A DNA stretch of 64,000 nucleotides from Paractinoplanes durhamensis (GTDB lineage: Bacteria > Actinomycetota > Actinomycetes > Mycobacteriales > Micromonosporaceae), in contig NZ_BOML01000014.1 in assembly GCF_016862175.1 (NCBI RefSeq), positions 61,642 to 125,641 on the forward strand. Reading direction: 5' to 3'. Positions 24,382 to 34,299 of this stretch are shown here, in pieces. A program made the translations under genes and the position numbers. The notes beneath the pieces were generated by a model. The model was given only the letters and a program-made list of their open reading frames with translations. It was not told the origin of the DNA and made no database searches. Each line of letters starts with the position of its first letter. The first letter of the stretch is position 1.

Positions 24382-25875
24382 TCAGGACTGCCGGGTCCAG
24401 TCGAACGTCCGCTCGACCGCGCGCCGCCAGTTGCCGTACTCGGCGGTGCGGACGGCCGGGTCCATGGCCGGCAGCCATTGCGCGGCCCGGTGCCAGTTCT
24501 GGCGCAGGCCCTCCAGGTCGGGCCAGTAACCCACCGCCAGGCCGGCCGCGTAGGCCGCGCCGAGCGACACCGTCTCGGCCGCGAGCGGCCGGACCACCGG
24601 CACGTCGAGCACGTCGGCCAGGAACTGCATGAGCAGGTTGTCGGCGGTCATCCCGCCGTCCACCCGCAGGACGGCGAGGTCCAGGCCGGAGTCGAGGTTC
24701 ATCGCATCCAGGACCTCGCGGGTCTGCCAGGCGGTCGCCTCCAGCACCGCCCGGGCCAGATGACCCTTGGTGATGTACGACGTGAGCCCCACGATGACTC
24801 CGCGCGCCTCGCTACGCCAGTACGGGGCGTACAGGCCGGAGAAGGCCGGGACGATGTAGCAGCCGCCGTTGTCGGCGACGGTGCGGGCCAGGGTCTCGAT
24901 CTCCGGGGCGGTGGCGATGAGTTCGAGCTGGTCGCGAAACCACTGCACGAGCGATCCGGTGATCGCGATCGACCCTTCCAGCGCGTACGCCGGTGGTCCC
25001 CCTTCCATCTGATAGGCGACCGTGCTGAGCAGCCCGTGGGTCGATCGCACCAGCTCACCGCCGGTGTTCAACAGCAGGAAACTTCCGGTTCCGTACGTGC
25101 ATTTGGCCTCGCCGGGCGCGAAACACGTCTGCCCGAAGAGCGCGGCCTGCTGATCGCCGAGCGCGGCCCCGATGCGTACACCCGGAAAGGCCGCCACCGC
25201 CGTCCCGAAGACGCCGACCGACGGCCGCACCTCGGGCAGCATGGCCCGCGGGACGCCGAAGAAGGCGAGGGCGGCCGGCGACCAGTCGAGGCTGTGCACG
25301 TCCAGCAGCATGGTCCGGCTGGCGTTGGTGACGTCGGTGACGTGCAGGCCACCGGTGAGCTTCCAGATCAGCCAGGTCTCCATCGTGCCGAACAGGATCT
25401 CGCCGCGCTCGGCCCGTTCGCGCAGCCCGGGGTGGTGATCGAGCATCCAGCGCAGGCGCGGGCCGGAGAAGTAGGTGGCCATCGGCAGCGCCGAGTCGTG
25501 CTCGACCTGTTTCGCCCCCTCCTTTCCGAGCAGATCCTGGACCAGCTGGTCGGTCCTGGTGTCCTGCCAGACGATCGCGTGGCCGACCGGGGTGCCGGTG
25601 TCGCGTTCCCAGAGCAGGGTGGTCTCCCGCTGGTTGGCGATGCCGACCGCGGCGACCTGGCTCTCGGTGATGCCGGCCCGGCGCAGGGCATCGGGGGCGA
25701 GCCGTTCGACGTTGCGCCAGATCTCGGCGGCGTCGTGCTCGACCCAGCCCGGCCGCGGAAAATACTGCTTGTGCTCCTGCTGGGCCAGGGAGACGAGCCG
25801 GCCGCGACGGTCGAAGACGATGCACCGGGTGGAGGTGGTGCCCTGGTCGATGGCGACGACGTAGCGCTCGGTCAT
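24382..25875 (-). CDS. glpK: Glycerol kinase, first copy
   Basis: A 497-residue cytoplasmic FGGY-family kinase that makes glycerol 3-phosphate from glycerol and ATP. N-terminal [15 protein letters not shown] is the phosphate-binding motif. [22 protein letters not shown] and [15 protein letters not shown] are the other FGGY/actin-fold blocks. All catalytic segments look intact. It lies 17 bases downstream of an IclR-family regulator on the same strand, so the pair is likely an operon. A second, clearly different glycerol kinase is encoded 1.7 kb away on the other strand, so the two are paralogs rather than a recent duplication. Confidence 0.93.
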   Translation of the reverse strand: MTERYVVAIDQGTTSTRCIVFDRRGRLVSLAQQEHKQYFPRPGWVEHDAAEIWRNVERLAPDALRRAGITESQVAAVGIANQRETTLLWERDTGTPVGHAIVWQDTRTDQLVQDLLGKEGAKQVEHDSALPMATYFSGPRLRWMLDHHPGLRERAERGEILFGTMETWLIWKLTGGLHVTDVTNASRTMLLDVHSLDWSPAALAFFGVPRAMLPEVRPSVGVFGTAVAAFPGVRIGAALGDQQAALFGQTCFAPGEAKCTYGTGSFLLLNTGGELVRSTHGLLSTVAYQMEGGPPAYALEGSIAITGSLVQWFRDQLELIATAPEIETLARTVADNGGCYIVPAFSGLYAPYWRSEARGVIVGLTSYITKGHLARAVLEATAWQTREVLDAMNLDSGLDLAVLRVDGGMTADNLLMQFLADVLDVPVVRPLAAETVSLGAAYAAGLAVGYWPDLEGLRQNWHRAAQWLPAMDPAVRTAEYGNWRRAVERTFDWTRQS

Positions 25876-25892
25876 GGTCTCTCCCGGCAGGA

Positions 25893-26654
25893 TCAGTGGC
25901 GGCCGTCTCCCAGTTCCCGGGAGATGGCCCGGGCCGTCTCGCGGACGAGGGCGACAAGGTGCGGGTGCGGGTGGTAGCGGCGGTCGCAGATCCGCTCGAC
26001 CAGGCCGCTGGTGCCGACGGCGCCGACGACCAGGCCGCCGGGGCCGCGGATCGGCGCGGCCACCGACGCGTTGCCGGGTGTCATCTCCTCGACCTCGTAG
26101 CCCCAGCCGGCGTCGCGGACCCGGACGACCTCGGCGGCCAGGCCGTGCGGGGTGCGGACGGTGCGGCGGGTGAATCGGTCCAGGTCGGCCGGCGGCGCGA
26201 CCCCGGCCGACCGGTACGCGAGGAGCACCTTGCCGAGCGCCGTCGCGTGGATCGGCAGCAGCGTTCCGACGTCGAGGGTCTGGAAGGTGTCGTCGGGCCG
26301 GAACACGTGGTGCACGACGAGCACCCGTCCGTCCAGGACGGTGCCGACCCGGACCGCCTCGCCGGTGCGGGCGGCGAGCGGGTCGGCCCAGTTGATCGCG
26401 TGCGAGCGCAACTCGTTGGGATCGAGGTAGCCGGCGCCGGGCCGGACCAGGCCGGCGCCGAGCTGGTAGTGCCCGGAGACGCGGTCCTGCTCGACGAAGC
26501 CGACGTGCTGCAGGGTGCGCAGGATGCCGTGGGTGGTGCCCTTGGCCAGGTCGAGCGAGTGGGCGATCTCGCCCAGCGGCAGGTGCCGCGACCCTCCGCC
26601 CAGCAAGCGCAGGATCGCGGCCGCCCGTTCGATCGACTGCACTGTTGCGGGCAC
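25893..26654 (-). CDS. IclR-family regulator of glycerol genes (GylR-like)
   Basis: A 253-residue protein. The N-terminal winged helix-turn-helix (residues 5-65; [14 protein letters not shown], then [12 protein letters not shown]) is followed by the IclR effector domain (about 80-250; [25 protein letters not shown]). GylR, the Streptomyces glycerol repressor, has this architecture and genomic position, so control of both flanking glycerol transcripts is the natural reading. The GTG start at 26654 has no clear SD. The divergent promoter contains an inverted repeat that could be its operator. Confidence 0.88.
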   Translation of the reverse strand: MPATVQSIERAAAILRLLGGGSRHLPLGEIAHSLDLAKGTTHGILRTLQHVGFVEQDRVSGHYQLGAGLVRPGAGYLDPNELRSHAINWADPLAARTGEAVRVGTVLDGRVLVVHHVFRPDDTFQTLDVGTLLPIHATALGKVLLAYRSAGVAPPADLDRFTRRTVRTPHGLAAEVVRVRDAGWGYEVEEMTPGNASVAAPIRGPGGLVVGAVGTSGLVERICDRRYHPHPHLVALVRETARAISRELGDGRH

Positions 26655-26698
26655 GTTACCGACTCTATGCCACCACGCGAACGCTGACCGTGATCAAT

Positions 26699-26715
26699 GT
26701 TCGGTAATGCCGAAC
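26699..26715. promoter_or_regulatory. Candidate IclR/GylR operator
   Basis: GTTCGG (26699-26704), TAATG, CCGAAC (26710-26715): a perfect 6-base inverted repeat with a 5-base spacer, between the IclR gene and glpF. The size fits IclR-family sites. It is the only such repeat noticed in the 140-base intergenic region. Confidence 0.5.
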
Positions 26716-26760
26716 GGCCGTCATTGCCGGTGCCCGAACCGCTACCTAGCGTCCCTGACA

Positions 26761-26794
26761 TTCGCCAAGGAGGGCACTTCGTCAAGGAGGGCAC
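26761..26794 (+). repeat. Tandem 17-base repeat carrying duplicated SD before glpF
   Basis: TTCGCCAAGGAGGGCAC (26761-26777) is followed directly by TTCGTCAAGGAGGGCAC (26778-26794), one mismatch in 17, ending at the glpF ATG. Each unit contains a perfect AAGGAGG. Only the second is correctly placed for the glpF start; the first may be a standby site or a recent slippage product. Confidence 0.85.
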
Positions 26795-27631
26795 ATGGCA
26801 GAACGTCTCAGGATTCCGGGACTGGTCGGCGAAATGGCCGCCGAGTTCGCCGGAACCATGATCCTCATTCTCTTCGGGGTGGGCGTCGTCGCGCAGGTGG
26901 CCGGCGCCGGCATCGGCGACCACGACAGCATCGCCTGGTCCTGGGGCCTGGGCGTGACGCTCGGCGTCTACGTGGCCGCCCGGATCAGCGGCGCGCACCT
27001 CAACCCGGCGGTCACCGTCGCGCTCGCCGTCTTCAAGGGCTTCGAGTGGCGCAAGGTCGCCCCGTACGCGATCGCGCAGTTCCTCGGGGCGTTCGTCGCC
27101 GCCCTGATCGTGCGCTGGAACTACACCGAGGTCCTGCACGCGGCCGACCCCGGCCTGACGATCAAGACGCAGGGCGTGTTCTCCACCCTGCCCGGCAACG
27201 GCACCCTCGACGTCGGCCACTGGGGCGCCTTCCGCGACCAGATCATCGGCACCGCGATCCTGCTGTTCCTGATCCTGGCCATCACCGACTCGGCCAACAC
27301 CGCCCCGCTGTCCAACCTGGCGCCGGTGGTCATCGGCCTGCTCGTCGTCGCGATCGGGATGGCGTGGGGCACCAACGCCGGGTACGCGATCAACCCGGCC
27401 CGCGACTTCGGCCCGCGACTCGCCAGCTTCCTCACCGGGTACGGCGGTGCGATGCGCGACCAGACCGGCTATCTCTATTTCTGGATACCGATCGTCGCGC
27501 CGGTCATCGGTGGCGTGCTGGGCGCCGGTCTGTACCAGGTCCTGATCGGGCGGTTCCTGCCGTCCGACGCACCGCAGGAGCCGGGCGAGATCCCGACACC
27601 GCGCGATTCTATGGAGGCAACCCGTGGCTGA
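26795..27631 (+). CDS. glpF: Glycerol uptake facilitator (MIP family aquaglyceroporin)
   Basis: A 278-residue membrane channel for passive glycerol entry. Six membrane helices and the two half-helix NPA motifs are visible: [13 protein letters not shown] (near residue 70) and [12 protein letters not shown] (near residue 200). The Asp after the second NPA (NPARD) is the classic mark of glycerol-conducting members as opposed to water-only aquaporins. The C-terminal tail is hydrophilic. Its last 8 bases overlap the glycerol kinase start, so glycerol is captured by phosphorylation right after entry. Confidence 0.94.
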   Translation: MAERLRIPGLVGEMAAEFAGTMILILFGVGVVAQVAGAGIGDHDSIAWSWGLGVTLGVYVAARISGAHLNPAVTVALAVFKGFEWRKVAPYAIAQFLGAFVAALIVRWNYTEVLHAADPGLTIKTQGVFSTLPGNGTLDVGHWGAFRDQIIGTAILLFLILAITDSANTAPLSNLAPVVIGLLVVAIGMAWGTNAGYAINPARDFGPRLASFLTGYGGAMRDQTGYLYFWIPIVAPVIGGVLGAGLYQVLIGRFLPSDAPQEPGEIPTPRDSMEATRG

Positions 27632-29141
27632 CTTCGTCGGCGCCGTCGACCAGGGCACGACCAGCACCCGCTTCATGATCTTCGATCACGGCGGCAACGA
27701 GGTGGCCCGCCACCAGCTGGAGCACGAGCAGATCCTGCCGCAGGCCGGCTGGGTCGAGCACAACCCCGTGGAGATTCTGGAGCGGACCACCACGGTGGTG
27801 CGGACCGGCATGCAGAAGGCGAACCTGCAGGCCAGCGACCTGGCCGCGCTCGGCATCACCAACCAGCGGGAGACCGCGGTGGTCTGGGACCGCAAGACCG
27901 GGCGGCCCTACTACAACGCGATCGTCTGGCAGGACACCCGCACCGACCGGATCGCCTCCGCCCTCGACCGGGACGGCCGCGGCGACGTGATCCGGCGCAA
28001 GGCCGGCCTGCCGCCGGCCACCTACTTCTCCGGCGGCAAGATCCAGTGGATTCTGGAGAACGTCGACGGGGTGCGGGCGGCGGCCGAGCGCGGCGATGCC
28101 ATCTTCGGCAACACCGACAGCTGGCTGCTGTGGAACATGACCGGCGGCGTCGACGGCGGAAACCACGTCACCGACGTGACCAATGCCAGCCGTACGATGC
28201 TGATGGATCTTGAATCTCTGCAGTGGGACGACGAACTGCTGAGCTTCTTCGACATCCCGCGGTCGATGCTGCCGGAGATCCGGCCGTCGTCCGACCCGAA
28301 CACCTACGGCGTGGCCCGCTGGCCCGGGCCGCTCGGCGGTGAGGTACCGCTCACCGGTGACCTCGGCGACCAGCAGGCCGCCATGTTCGGCCAGGTGTGC
28401 TTCGCCCCCGGCGAGGCCAAGAACACCTACGGCACCGGCAACTTCATGCTGCTCAACACCGGCACCGAGCTGGTCCGCTCGGAGAACGGCCTGTTGACGA
28501 CGGTCTGCTACCAGTTCGGCAACGCCGCCCCGGTCTACGCCCTGGAGGGCTCGGTCGCGGTGACCGGCTCGGCCGTGCAGTGGCTGCGCGACCAGCTCCA
28601 CGTCATCAAGACGGCGGCCGACAGCGAAGCCCTGGCCGCATCGGTGCCGGACAGCGGCGGCGTCTACTTCGTGCCCGCGTTCTCCGGGCTGTTCGCCCCC
28701 TACTGGCGCTCCGACGCCCGCGGCGCCATCGTCGGGCTGTCCCGGTTCAACACCGACGCGCACATCGCCCGGGCCACCCTCGAAGCGATCTGCTACCAGT
28801 CCCGCGACGTCGCCGACGCGATGGCCCAGGACTCCGGGGTCACCCTCGACGTGCTCAAGGTCGACGGCGGCATCACCCAGAACGCGCTTTGCATGCAACT
28901 TCAGGCCGACATCCTCGGCGTGCCGGTCAGCCGGCCGGTGGTGGCCGAGACGACCGCGCTCGGCGCCGCGTACGCGGCCGGGCTCGCGGTCGGCTTCTGG
29001 AAGTCGACCGAGGAACTGCGCGACAACTGGAACGAATCGCAGCGCTGGCAGCCGTCCTGGACCGCGGAACAGCGCGAAGAGGGCTACGGCCGATGGAAGA
29101 AAGCGGTCGAGCGCACGCTCGACTGGGTGGACGTGGACTGA
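27624..29141 (+). CDS. glpK: Glycerol kinase, second copy
   Basis: A 505-residue FGGY kinase starting at GTG 27624 inside the end of glpF, with GGAGG upstream. Motifs [38 protein letters not shown] and [16 protein letters not shown] are intact. Compared with the minus-strand copy it has a longer central region and clearly different sequence. It lies in the classical glpF-glpK-glpD order, so this is likely the main catabolic kinase. Its stop shares a base with the glpD start (TGATG), which implies translational coupling. Confidence 0.94.
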   Translation: MADFVGAVDQGTTSTRFMIFDHGGNEVARHQLEHEQILPQAGWVEHNPVEILERTTTVVRTGMQKANLQASDLAALGITNQRETAVVWDRKTGRPYYNAIVWQDTRTDRIASALDRDGRGDVIRRKAGLPPATYFSGGKIQWILENVDGVRAAAERGDAIFGNTDSWLLWNMTGGVDGGNHVTDVTNASRTMLMDLESLQWDDELLSFFDIPRSMLPEIRPSSDPNTYGVARWPGPLGGEVPLTGDLGDQQAAMFGQVCFAPGEAKNTYGTGNFMLLNTGTELVRSENGLLTTVCYQFGNAAPVYALEGSVAVTGSAVQWLRDQLHVIKTAADSEALAASVPDSGGVYFVPAFSGLFAPYWRSDARGAIVGLSRFNTDAHIARATLEAICYQSRDVADAMAQDSGVTLDVLKVDGGITQNALCMQLQADILGVPVSRPVVAETTALGAAYAAGLAVGFWKSTEELRDNWNESQRWQPSWTAEQREEGYGRWKKAVERTLDWVDVD

Positions 29142-30838
29142 TGACCGCCCTTTCCCCGCACTATCGTGACTCGGCGCTGGCCGCGCTGGCCGGCGCCGAG
29201 CTCGACGTCCTGGTCGTCGGTGGTGGCGTCGTCGGCGCGGGCTGCGCGCTCGACGCCACCACCCGCGGTCTCTCGGTCGGCCTGGTCGAGGCGCGCGACT
29301 TCGCGTCCGGCACGTCGAGCCGCTCCAGCAAGCTGATCCACGGCGGGCTGCGCTACCTGGAGATGCTCGACTTCGGGCTGGTCCGGGAGGCGCTGCGGGA
29401 GCGGGGCCTGCTGCTGACCCGGCTCGCGCCGCACCTGGTCCGGCCGGTGCGCTTCCTCTACCCACTGCTGCACCACGGCTGGGAACGGGTCTACGCGGGC
29501 AGCGGCGTCACGCTCTACGACACGATGGCGCTCGGCGGCGGGCTCCCCCACCATCGCAACCTGACCCGCCGGGGGGCGCTGCGCGAATGCCCGGCGCTGA
29601 AGAAGGAGGCGCTGGTCGGGGCGTTGCAGTATTACGACGCTCAGGTGGACGACGCGCGGCACACCATGTTCCTGGCCCGGACGGCCGCCGCTTACGGCGC
29701 GCACGTCGCCTCGCGTACCCAAGTCATCGGCTTTTTGAGGGAAGGCGAGCGCGTCACCGGCGTGCGGGTGCACGATCTGGAACACGATCAAACCTTTGAG
29801 GTACGCGCCCAGCAGGTGATCAATGCGACGGGTGTGTGGACCGACGACACCCAGGCCCTGATCGGCGAGCGCGGCCAGTTCCACGTGCGCGCCTCCAAGG
29901 GCATCCACCTGGTCGTGCCGCGGGACCGCATCCAGTCCCGGACCGGGCTGATCCTGCGGACCGAGAAGAGCGTCCTGTTCGTCATCCCGTGGGGCCGGCA
30001 CTGGATCATCGGCACCACCGACACCGACTGGACCCTCGACAAGGCGCACCCGGCCGCGTCCAGCACCGACATCGACTACCTGCTCGAACACGTCAACACG
30101 GTGCTGACCACGCCGCTGTCGAGGGCCGATGTCCAGGGCGTCTATGCCGGGCTGCGGCCGCTGCTCTCCGGCGAATCGGAGTCGACCTCGAAACTCTCCC
30201 GGGAGCACACGGTCGCCAGTCCCGTTCCCGGCCTGGTCGTGGTGGCCGGCGGCAAATACACGACGTACCGGGTGATGGCCCGCGACGCGGTCGACGCCTG
30301 CGTGCACGGGCTGGGCCGCTCGGTCCCGCCGTCGTGCACCCACGACGTGCCGCTGCTGGGCGCGGACGGATTCGCCGCACTCTGGAACCGCCGCCGTGTG
30401 CTGGCCACCGAGTCCGGCCTGCACGTCGCCCGCGTCGAACACCTGCTGGGTCGCTACGGAACGCTGGTCACCGAGGTCCTCGACCTGATCCGGGCCGACC
30501 CCTCGCTGGCCGGGCCGCTGGACGGCGCCGAGGACTACCTACGGGCCGAGATCGTCTACGGCGCCGACCACGAGGGCGCCCGCCACCTGGAGGACATGCT
30601 CACGAGGCGTACCCGGATCTCGATCGAAACCTTCGACCGCGGCGTCGCCGCGGCACCGGTGGCCGCGTCGCTGATGGCCGGCGTGCTCGGCTGGACCTCC
30701 GAGCAGACCGCCCGCGAGGTGGAGCGTTACCACCTGCGGGTCAAGGCGGAGCGAAGCTCCCAGGAGCAGCCCGACGACGAGACCGCCGACGCCGCCCGGC
30801 TCGGCGCCCCCGACGTCGTACCGCTCAGCGGTTCCTGA
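29141..30838 (+). CDS. glpD: Aerobic glycerol-3-phosphate dehydrogenase (FAD-dependent)
   Basis: A 565-residue membrane-associated flavoprotein that oxidises glycerol 3-phosphate to dihydroxyacetone phosphate and passes electrons to quinone. ATG 29141 overlaps the glpK stop. The N-terminal FAD motif is VLVVGGGVVGAGCALDATTRG, followed by the GlpD signature SSRSSKLIHGGLRYLE. FVIPWGRHWIIGTTDTDW and GGKYTTYR are further family blocks, and a C-terminal helical domain (about 400-530) completes it. The upstream open frame (from 28397) lies within glpK and is not real. It completes the glycerol catabolic operon. Confidence 0.95.
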   Translation: MTALSPHYRDSALAALAGAELDVLVVGGGVVGAGCALDATTRGLSVGLVEARDFASGTSSRSSKLIHGGLRYLEMLDFGLVREALRERGLLLTRLAPHLVRPVRFLYPLLHHGWERVYAGSGVTLYDTMALGGGLPHHRNLTRRGALRECPALKKEALVGALQYYDAQVDDARHTMFLARTAAAYGAHVASRTQVIGFLREGERVTGVRVHDLEHDQTFEVRAQQVINATGVWTDDTQALIGERGQFHVRASKGIHLVVPRDRIQSRTGLILRTEKSVLFVIPWGRHWIIGTTDTDWTLDKAHPAASSTDIDYLLEHVNTVLTTPLSRADVQGVYAGLRPLLSGESESTSKLSREHTVASPVPGLVVVAGGKYTTYRVMARDAVDACVHGLGRSVPPSCTHDVPLLGADGFAALWNRRRVLATESGLHVARVEHLLGRYGTLVTEVLDLIRADPSLAGPLDGAEDYLRAEIVYGADHEGARHLEDMLTRRTRISIETFDRGVAAAPVAASLMAGVLGWTSEQTAREVERYHLRVKAERSSQEQPDDETADAARLGAPDVVPLSGS

Positions 30839-30841
30839 ACC

Positions 30842-31261
30842 CTAGGCACGTTCCAGCACGACGACCGGGATTTCCCGATCGGTCTTCGTCTGGTAGGTGT
30901 CGTAGTCGGGCCACGCCTCGGTCATCGTCGCCCACATGGCGGGTTTCTCCGCCGGGGTGGCGACCCGGGCGGTGGCCTTGAACCGGTCGCCCTTGATCTG
31001 CACCTCGACGTTGGGGTCGGCGGAGAGGTTGACGAACCAGGCCGGCGGCTCCGGCGCCCCACCCTTGGACGCGACGACGAGGTAGGCCCCTTCGAACTCC
31101 CGGAAGATCAGCGCATGCGAGCGCTGCTCCCCGGACTTACGCCCGGTGGTGAAGAGGATCAGGATGGTGGTCCCGTTACGCCAGTGGAACCCGTCCTCCC
31201 CGTTGGTCTCGAGGTAGCGCTCCACGTGCGGAGCCCCATGCAGATCGATCGCGGATGTCAT
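30842..31261 (-). CDS. F420-dependent nitroreductase-family protein (DDN-like)
   Basis: A 139-residue protein with the split beta-barrel fold of deazaflavin (F420)-dependent nitroreductases. GRKSGEQRSHALIF is the F420-phosphate-binding block, and LVVASKGGAPEPPAWFVNLSADPNVEVQ is the highly characteristic family signature. These enzymes use reduced F420 to reduce quinones or nitro compounds; the physiological substrate is unknown. F420 chemistry supports an actinomycete host. It converges on glpD with only 3 bases between the stops. Confidence 0.9.
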   Translation of the reverse strand: MTSAIDLHGAPHVERYLETNGEDGFHWRNGTTILILFTTGRKSGEQRSHALIFREFEGAYLVVASKGGAPEPPAWFVNLSADPNVEVQIKGDRFKATARVATPAEKPAMWATMTEAWPDYDTYQTKTDREIPVVVLERA

Positions 31262-31290
31262 GTTTCGACCCTACGCCGGACCGGGCCGGC

Positions 31291-34200
31291 CTACTCCTTG
31301 ATGCCTTCCAGCAGCCGGGTGAACGGGTCCGGCTCGGCGACCCGGAAGTCGGCGGCCTGCCACTGGCCGAGGAAGCCGCGGGGTTCGCTGCCCAGCGGCA
31401 GCCCGGGCAGCAGCACCGGGATGATCCGCAGGCCGCGCCGGGTGGACTCGTCGATCAGGGCCTGCTCCTCGAGCTTCTGCCACCGCCCCAGACCGTGCGG
31501 GCCGAGGAAGACCGCGCCCGCCCGGACCCGGGCGATCTGCTCCTCGAGAAGGTCCCGCCAGCGGTCCCCGGCGGCGAACCCGGCCTGGTCGATCCAGGCG
31601 AGCACGCCCGCCGCCCGCAGCCGCTCGGCGACCGCGCCGACCACCTCCCGGTCGGCCGAGTTGTACGACAGGAACACGTCGTAGTCCTGGGTGACCAGCT
31701 TGCCGCGGATCGTCGCGGTGTTGGCGGCGGCGTCCCGGCCGGCGTCGGCGCTCGCGTTCATGTCCCGCACCGCGGCCGCGTGCGCGAGCCGGTCCTTGCG
31801 GTCCAGCAGCACGATCCGCACCTGCTCGCAGTCCGTGCACAGCACGTCGATGGCGCCGCGCTCGAGCCGGCGCCGCACCACCGCCGGGTCGACCCGGTAG
31901 GAACACCGCGGGCAGGTGAAGAGCCGCTCCCGGCGCACCGATCCGTCCAGCGCACGGGCCATGAGGTGGGTATGGACGTAGTCCTCGAACAGGAAGCGGG
32001 TCTCCTCGCTGGCATCGCCGTCGTAGAAGACGGTCAACTCGCCGCGTCCCTCCTCGGCCTGCACGACCCGGACGCCGCACACCCCGCCGGCCTTGGCCCA
32101 GTAGGTGCTGCCGTTGCGCCACTTCTCCTTCGAGGAGTACGCCGTGACACGGGACAACCGCACGGCGAGCGTCGCGTAGATGGCGGGTACCGCGCCGTCG
32201 AACTGGAACACCACGTCGGCCGCGTCCGGGTCACCCTCGGTCGGGCGGTCGGCGGTCAACTGGGACGGGAAGACCAGGTCGACGCCGGCCTCGGTGGATT
32301 CCCGCAGCGCCAGATCGTGCCGGAGCATCTCCTCGACGACCGCGATGAGCAGCAGCCGCTCCTCGTCGGATGGCAGCCGGTCTTCCTGCGGCATCGGGAA
32401 GTCACCGGCGAGCGCCCGCCGCTCGGCGAGATAGCCGAGACCGTCGGGCTGGGCACGTGCCTCGTCGATCAGCGCCGACGCGTAGAAGTCCAGCATCTCC
32501 GGCCGGAGCAGCACGAAACCGCCGAAGGAGAGGCGGCGGACCAGGTCCCGCAGCTCGAGCAGGCGGACGCAGGCGTCGAAACTCAGCCGCAGTTCCGGGC
32601 CGTCGGTCAGCGATGCGTGGTGCCGCCGGAAGTCGCGGTACAGGTCGCCGGCGGTGGCCAGGATCCGCTGGCCGTCCCGCTCCTCCAGCAGGAACTGCTT
32701 GATCGTCTCGAACAGCTCGGTGGACACCGAGAGCGGCAGCGAATCCCAGTCGATCGCGGCCCGCATCGCCTCGGCCAGCTCCGGGATCTGCCAGCCCTCG
32801 CGGGCGCTGGTCTCGAAGTACCGGCTCAGGCCGAGTTCCTCGCAGATCGCGGTGATCCGCTTGTCGCCGGCCGCGATGCCGCCCCGATCGGTGCGGGCCG
32901 CGACGAGCATGGCCGGCGCGGCGGACTGCTGGCGCAGGGCCCGCGCCCAATATCGGACGCCGGCGAACGGGTCGGTCTCGCTGCGCGCGTCGAAGACGAC
33001 CAGGGCGGCGGCCGCCTCGGCCAGGTGCAGCTGATGGATCAGCCGGTAGCCGGACTGGCCGGCCATATCCCACAACAGGGTCTCCCGCCGTTCGGCGCCG
33101 CCGTCGGGCAGCTCCACCTCGGTCTCCTCGAAGGTGAAGACCTGGCGGGCGTGGGTGGAATCGGTCGGCCGGTACGCCTGGTTGCTGAGCACCAGGCCGA
33201 GGCCCGACTTGCCGACCCCGGTCTCGCCGACCAGCACCACCTTGGCGTTGCGATAGGTGCGGGCGGCGGGCTGGGAGCCGCGCAGCAGCCGGTCCGCGTC
33301 CACCGCGTACAGGTCGAATCCGCGCCGATCCTGATCCCACAGCGCCAGGTGCGACCCGCCGGGCGACACGGCGAGCCGGTCGCCGTCCAGCCGGGAGGGG
33401 GTGGTGATCAGGTCGCCGATGATCCGCTGCCAGGTGTCGGTCCGCCAGCAGCACACGCTGTACGCGCCGAGAGCGTAGAGGAACCGCCCGTCGGCCGAAA
33501 AGCTCACCGAGCCGGACGCGAGCATCCCTTCCAACTCGACGAGGAGCCGGCCGTCCACGTCCCAGATCCGCAGGAGAAGGGTTCTCGGGTCAGCCCTGCA
33601 CAGCATCTTCCCGTCCGGGGACCAGGCGAGGGGCGTGGCCGAACCGGCGGTGGAGATCAACTTGGACCGCTTGGAGGAATCCCCGCCGCCCAGGTAGGTG
33701 CCGTCGTCACCCTGGATCACGAACCGGTCACCGACCGGCGCCCAGCGCACGCTGGTCGCCGGGTGCCGGACCCACAGCGACGTGCCCTCCCGGCCGTCAT
33801 CGACGGACAGCATGCGGAAGGTGCTCGTTCCGTCGAGGACCGCGATCCGGCGCCCGTCCGGCGTGAACGTCAAGGCCTGCGGCTGCTGCCCCTCGGTGCG
33901 CGTAAACCCCCACACGTTCCATTCCCAGACGGGCTTGGCGGCATCCCGGGCGGACGGGTCTCCTCCGGCGGACAGCCGATACATCTGAACCACGTCCGGC
34001 AGGAGGACCGCGAACACGTCCGGATCCGTCGGGGACCACGCGACCGACAGGATCCGCCGGGAGAAGGAGCTCCGCCAGGGCCACTCCTGCTTCCAGTCTC
34101 TGCCGTCGGCCGCCCACACCTCGCAACCGCCCCCGGTAAGCAGGGGACCGTCCCCGCGCAGCAGGATCCGTCGGCCGTCGCACGACCAGGCACATTCCAT

Positions 34201-34299
34201 CCCGGATTCGGCTCCGCCGGGCGCCGGCAGGCGTCCCTGCCAGGCAACCGAAGGATCGATCTCGTATTCAGGGGCCCGGCCCATGCCGTAGACGGTCAT
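31291..34299 (-). CDS. WD40 - Roc-like GTPase - zinc ribbon - TIR protein, copy A
   Basis: A 1002-residue protein. Residues 30-335 hold WD40-like blades (repeated AWSPDG-type motifs, xIWDVDG). A Ras/Roc-like GTPase follows at 352-515: P-loop GETGVGKS (358-365), DMAGQ switch II (411-415) and SAREG (498-502). At the usual NKxD position it has AARTD. Residues 525-790 are helical/beta and may be COR-like. A zinc ribbon uses Cys796, Cys799, Cys821 and Cys824. The C-terminal TIR domain (872-985) starts DYDVFLSYNSADRE; Trp940 and Glu944 match the W-x-x-x-E of NAD-cleaving TIRs. Proposed role: ligand sensed by WD40, GTP-gated TIR output. Its ATG overlaps the stop of copy B by 4 bases. Confidence 0.87.
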   Translation of the reverse strand: MTVYGMGRAPEYEIDPSVAWQGRLPAPGGAESGMECAWSCDGRRILLRGDGPLLTGGGCEVWAADGRDWKQEWPWRSSFSRRILSVAWSPTDPDVFAVLLPDVVQMYRLSAGGDPSARDAAKPVWEWNVWGFTRTEGQQPQALTFTPDGRRIAVLDGTSTFRMLSVDDGREGTSLWVRHPATSVRWAPVGDRFVIQGDDGTYLGGGDSSKRSKLISTAGSATPLAWSPDGKMLCRADPRTLLLRIWDVDGRLLVELEGMLASGSVSFSADGRFLYALGAYSVCCWRTDTWQRIIGDLITTPSRLDGDRLAVSPGGSHLALWDQDRRGFDLYAVDADRLLRGSQPAARTYRNAKVVLVGETGVGKSGLGLVLSNQAYRPTDSTHARQVFTFEETEVELPDGGAERRETLLWDMAGQSGYRLIHQLHLAEAAAALVVFDARSETDPFAGVRYWARALRQQSAAPAMLVAARTDRGGIAAGDKRITAICEELGLSRYFETSAREGWQIPELAEAMRAAIDWDSLPLSVSTELFETIKQFLLEERDGQRILATAGDLYRDFRRHHASLTDGPELRLSFDACVRLLELRDLVRRLSFGGFVLLRPEMLDFYASALIDEARAQPDGLGYLAERRALAGDFPMPQEDRLPSDEERLLLIAVVEEMLRHDLALRESTEAGVDLVFPSQLTADRPTEGDPDAADVVFQFDGAVPAIYATLAVRLSRVTAYSSKEKWRNGSTYWAKAGGVCGVRVVQAEEGRGELTVFYDGDASEETRFLFEDYVHTHLMARALDGSVRRERLFTCPRCSYRVDPAVVRRRLERGAIDVLCTDCEQVRIVLLDRKDRLAHAAAVRDMNASADAGRDAAANTATIRGKLVTQDYDVFLSYNSADREVVGAVAERLRAAGVLAWIDQAGFAAGDRWRDLLEEQIARVRAGAVFLGPHGLGRWQKLEEQALIDESTRRGLRIIPVLLPGLPLGSEPRGFLGQWQAADFRVAEPDPFTRLLEGIKE

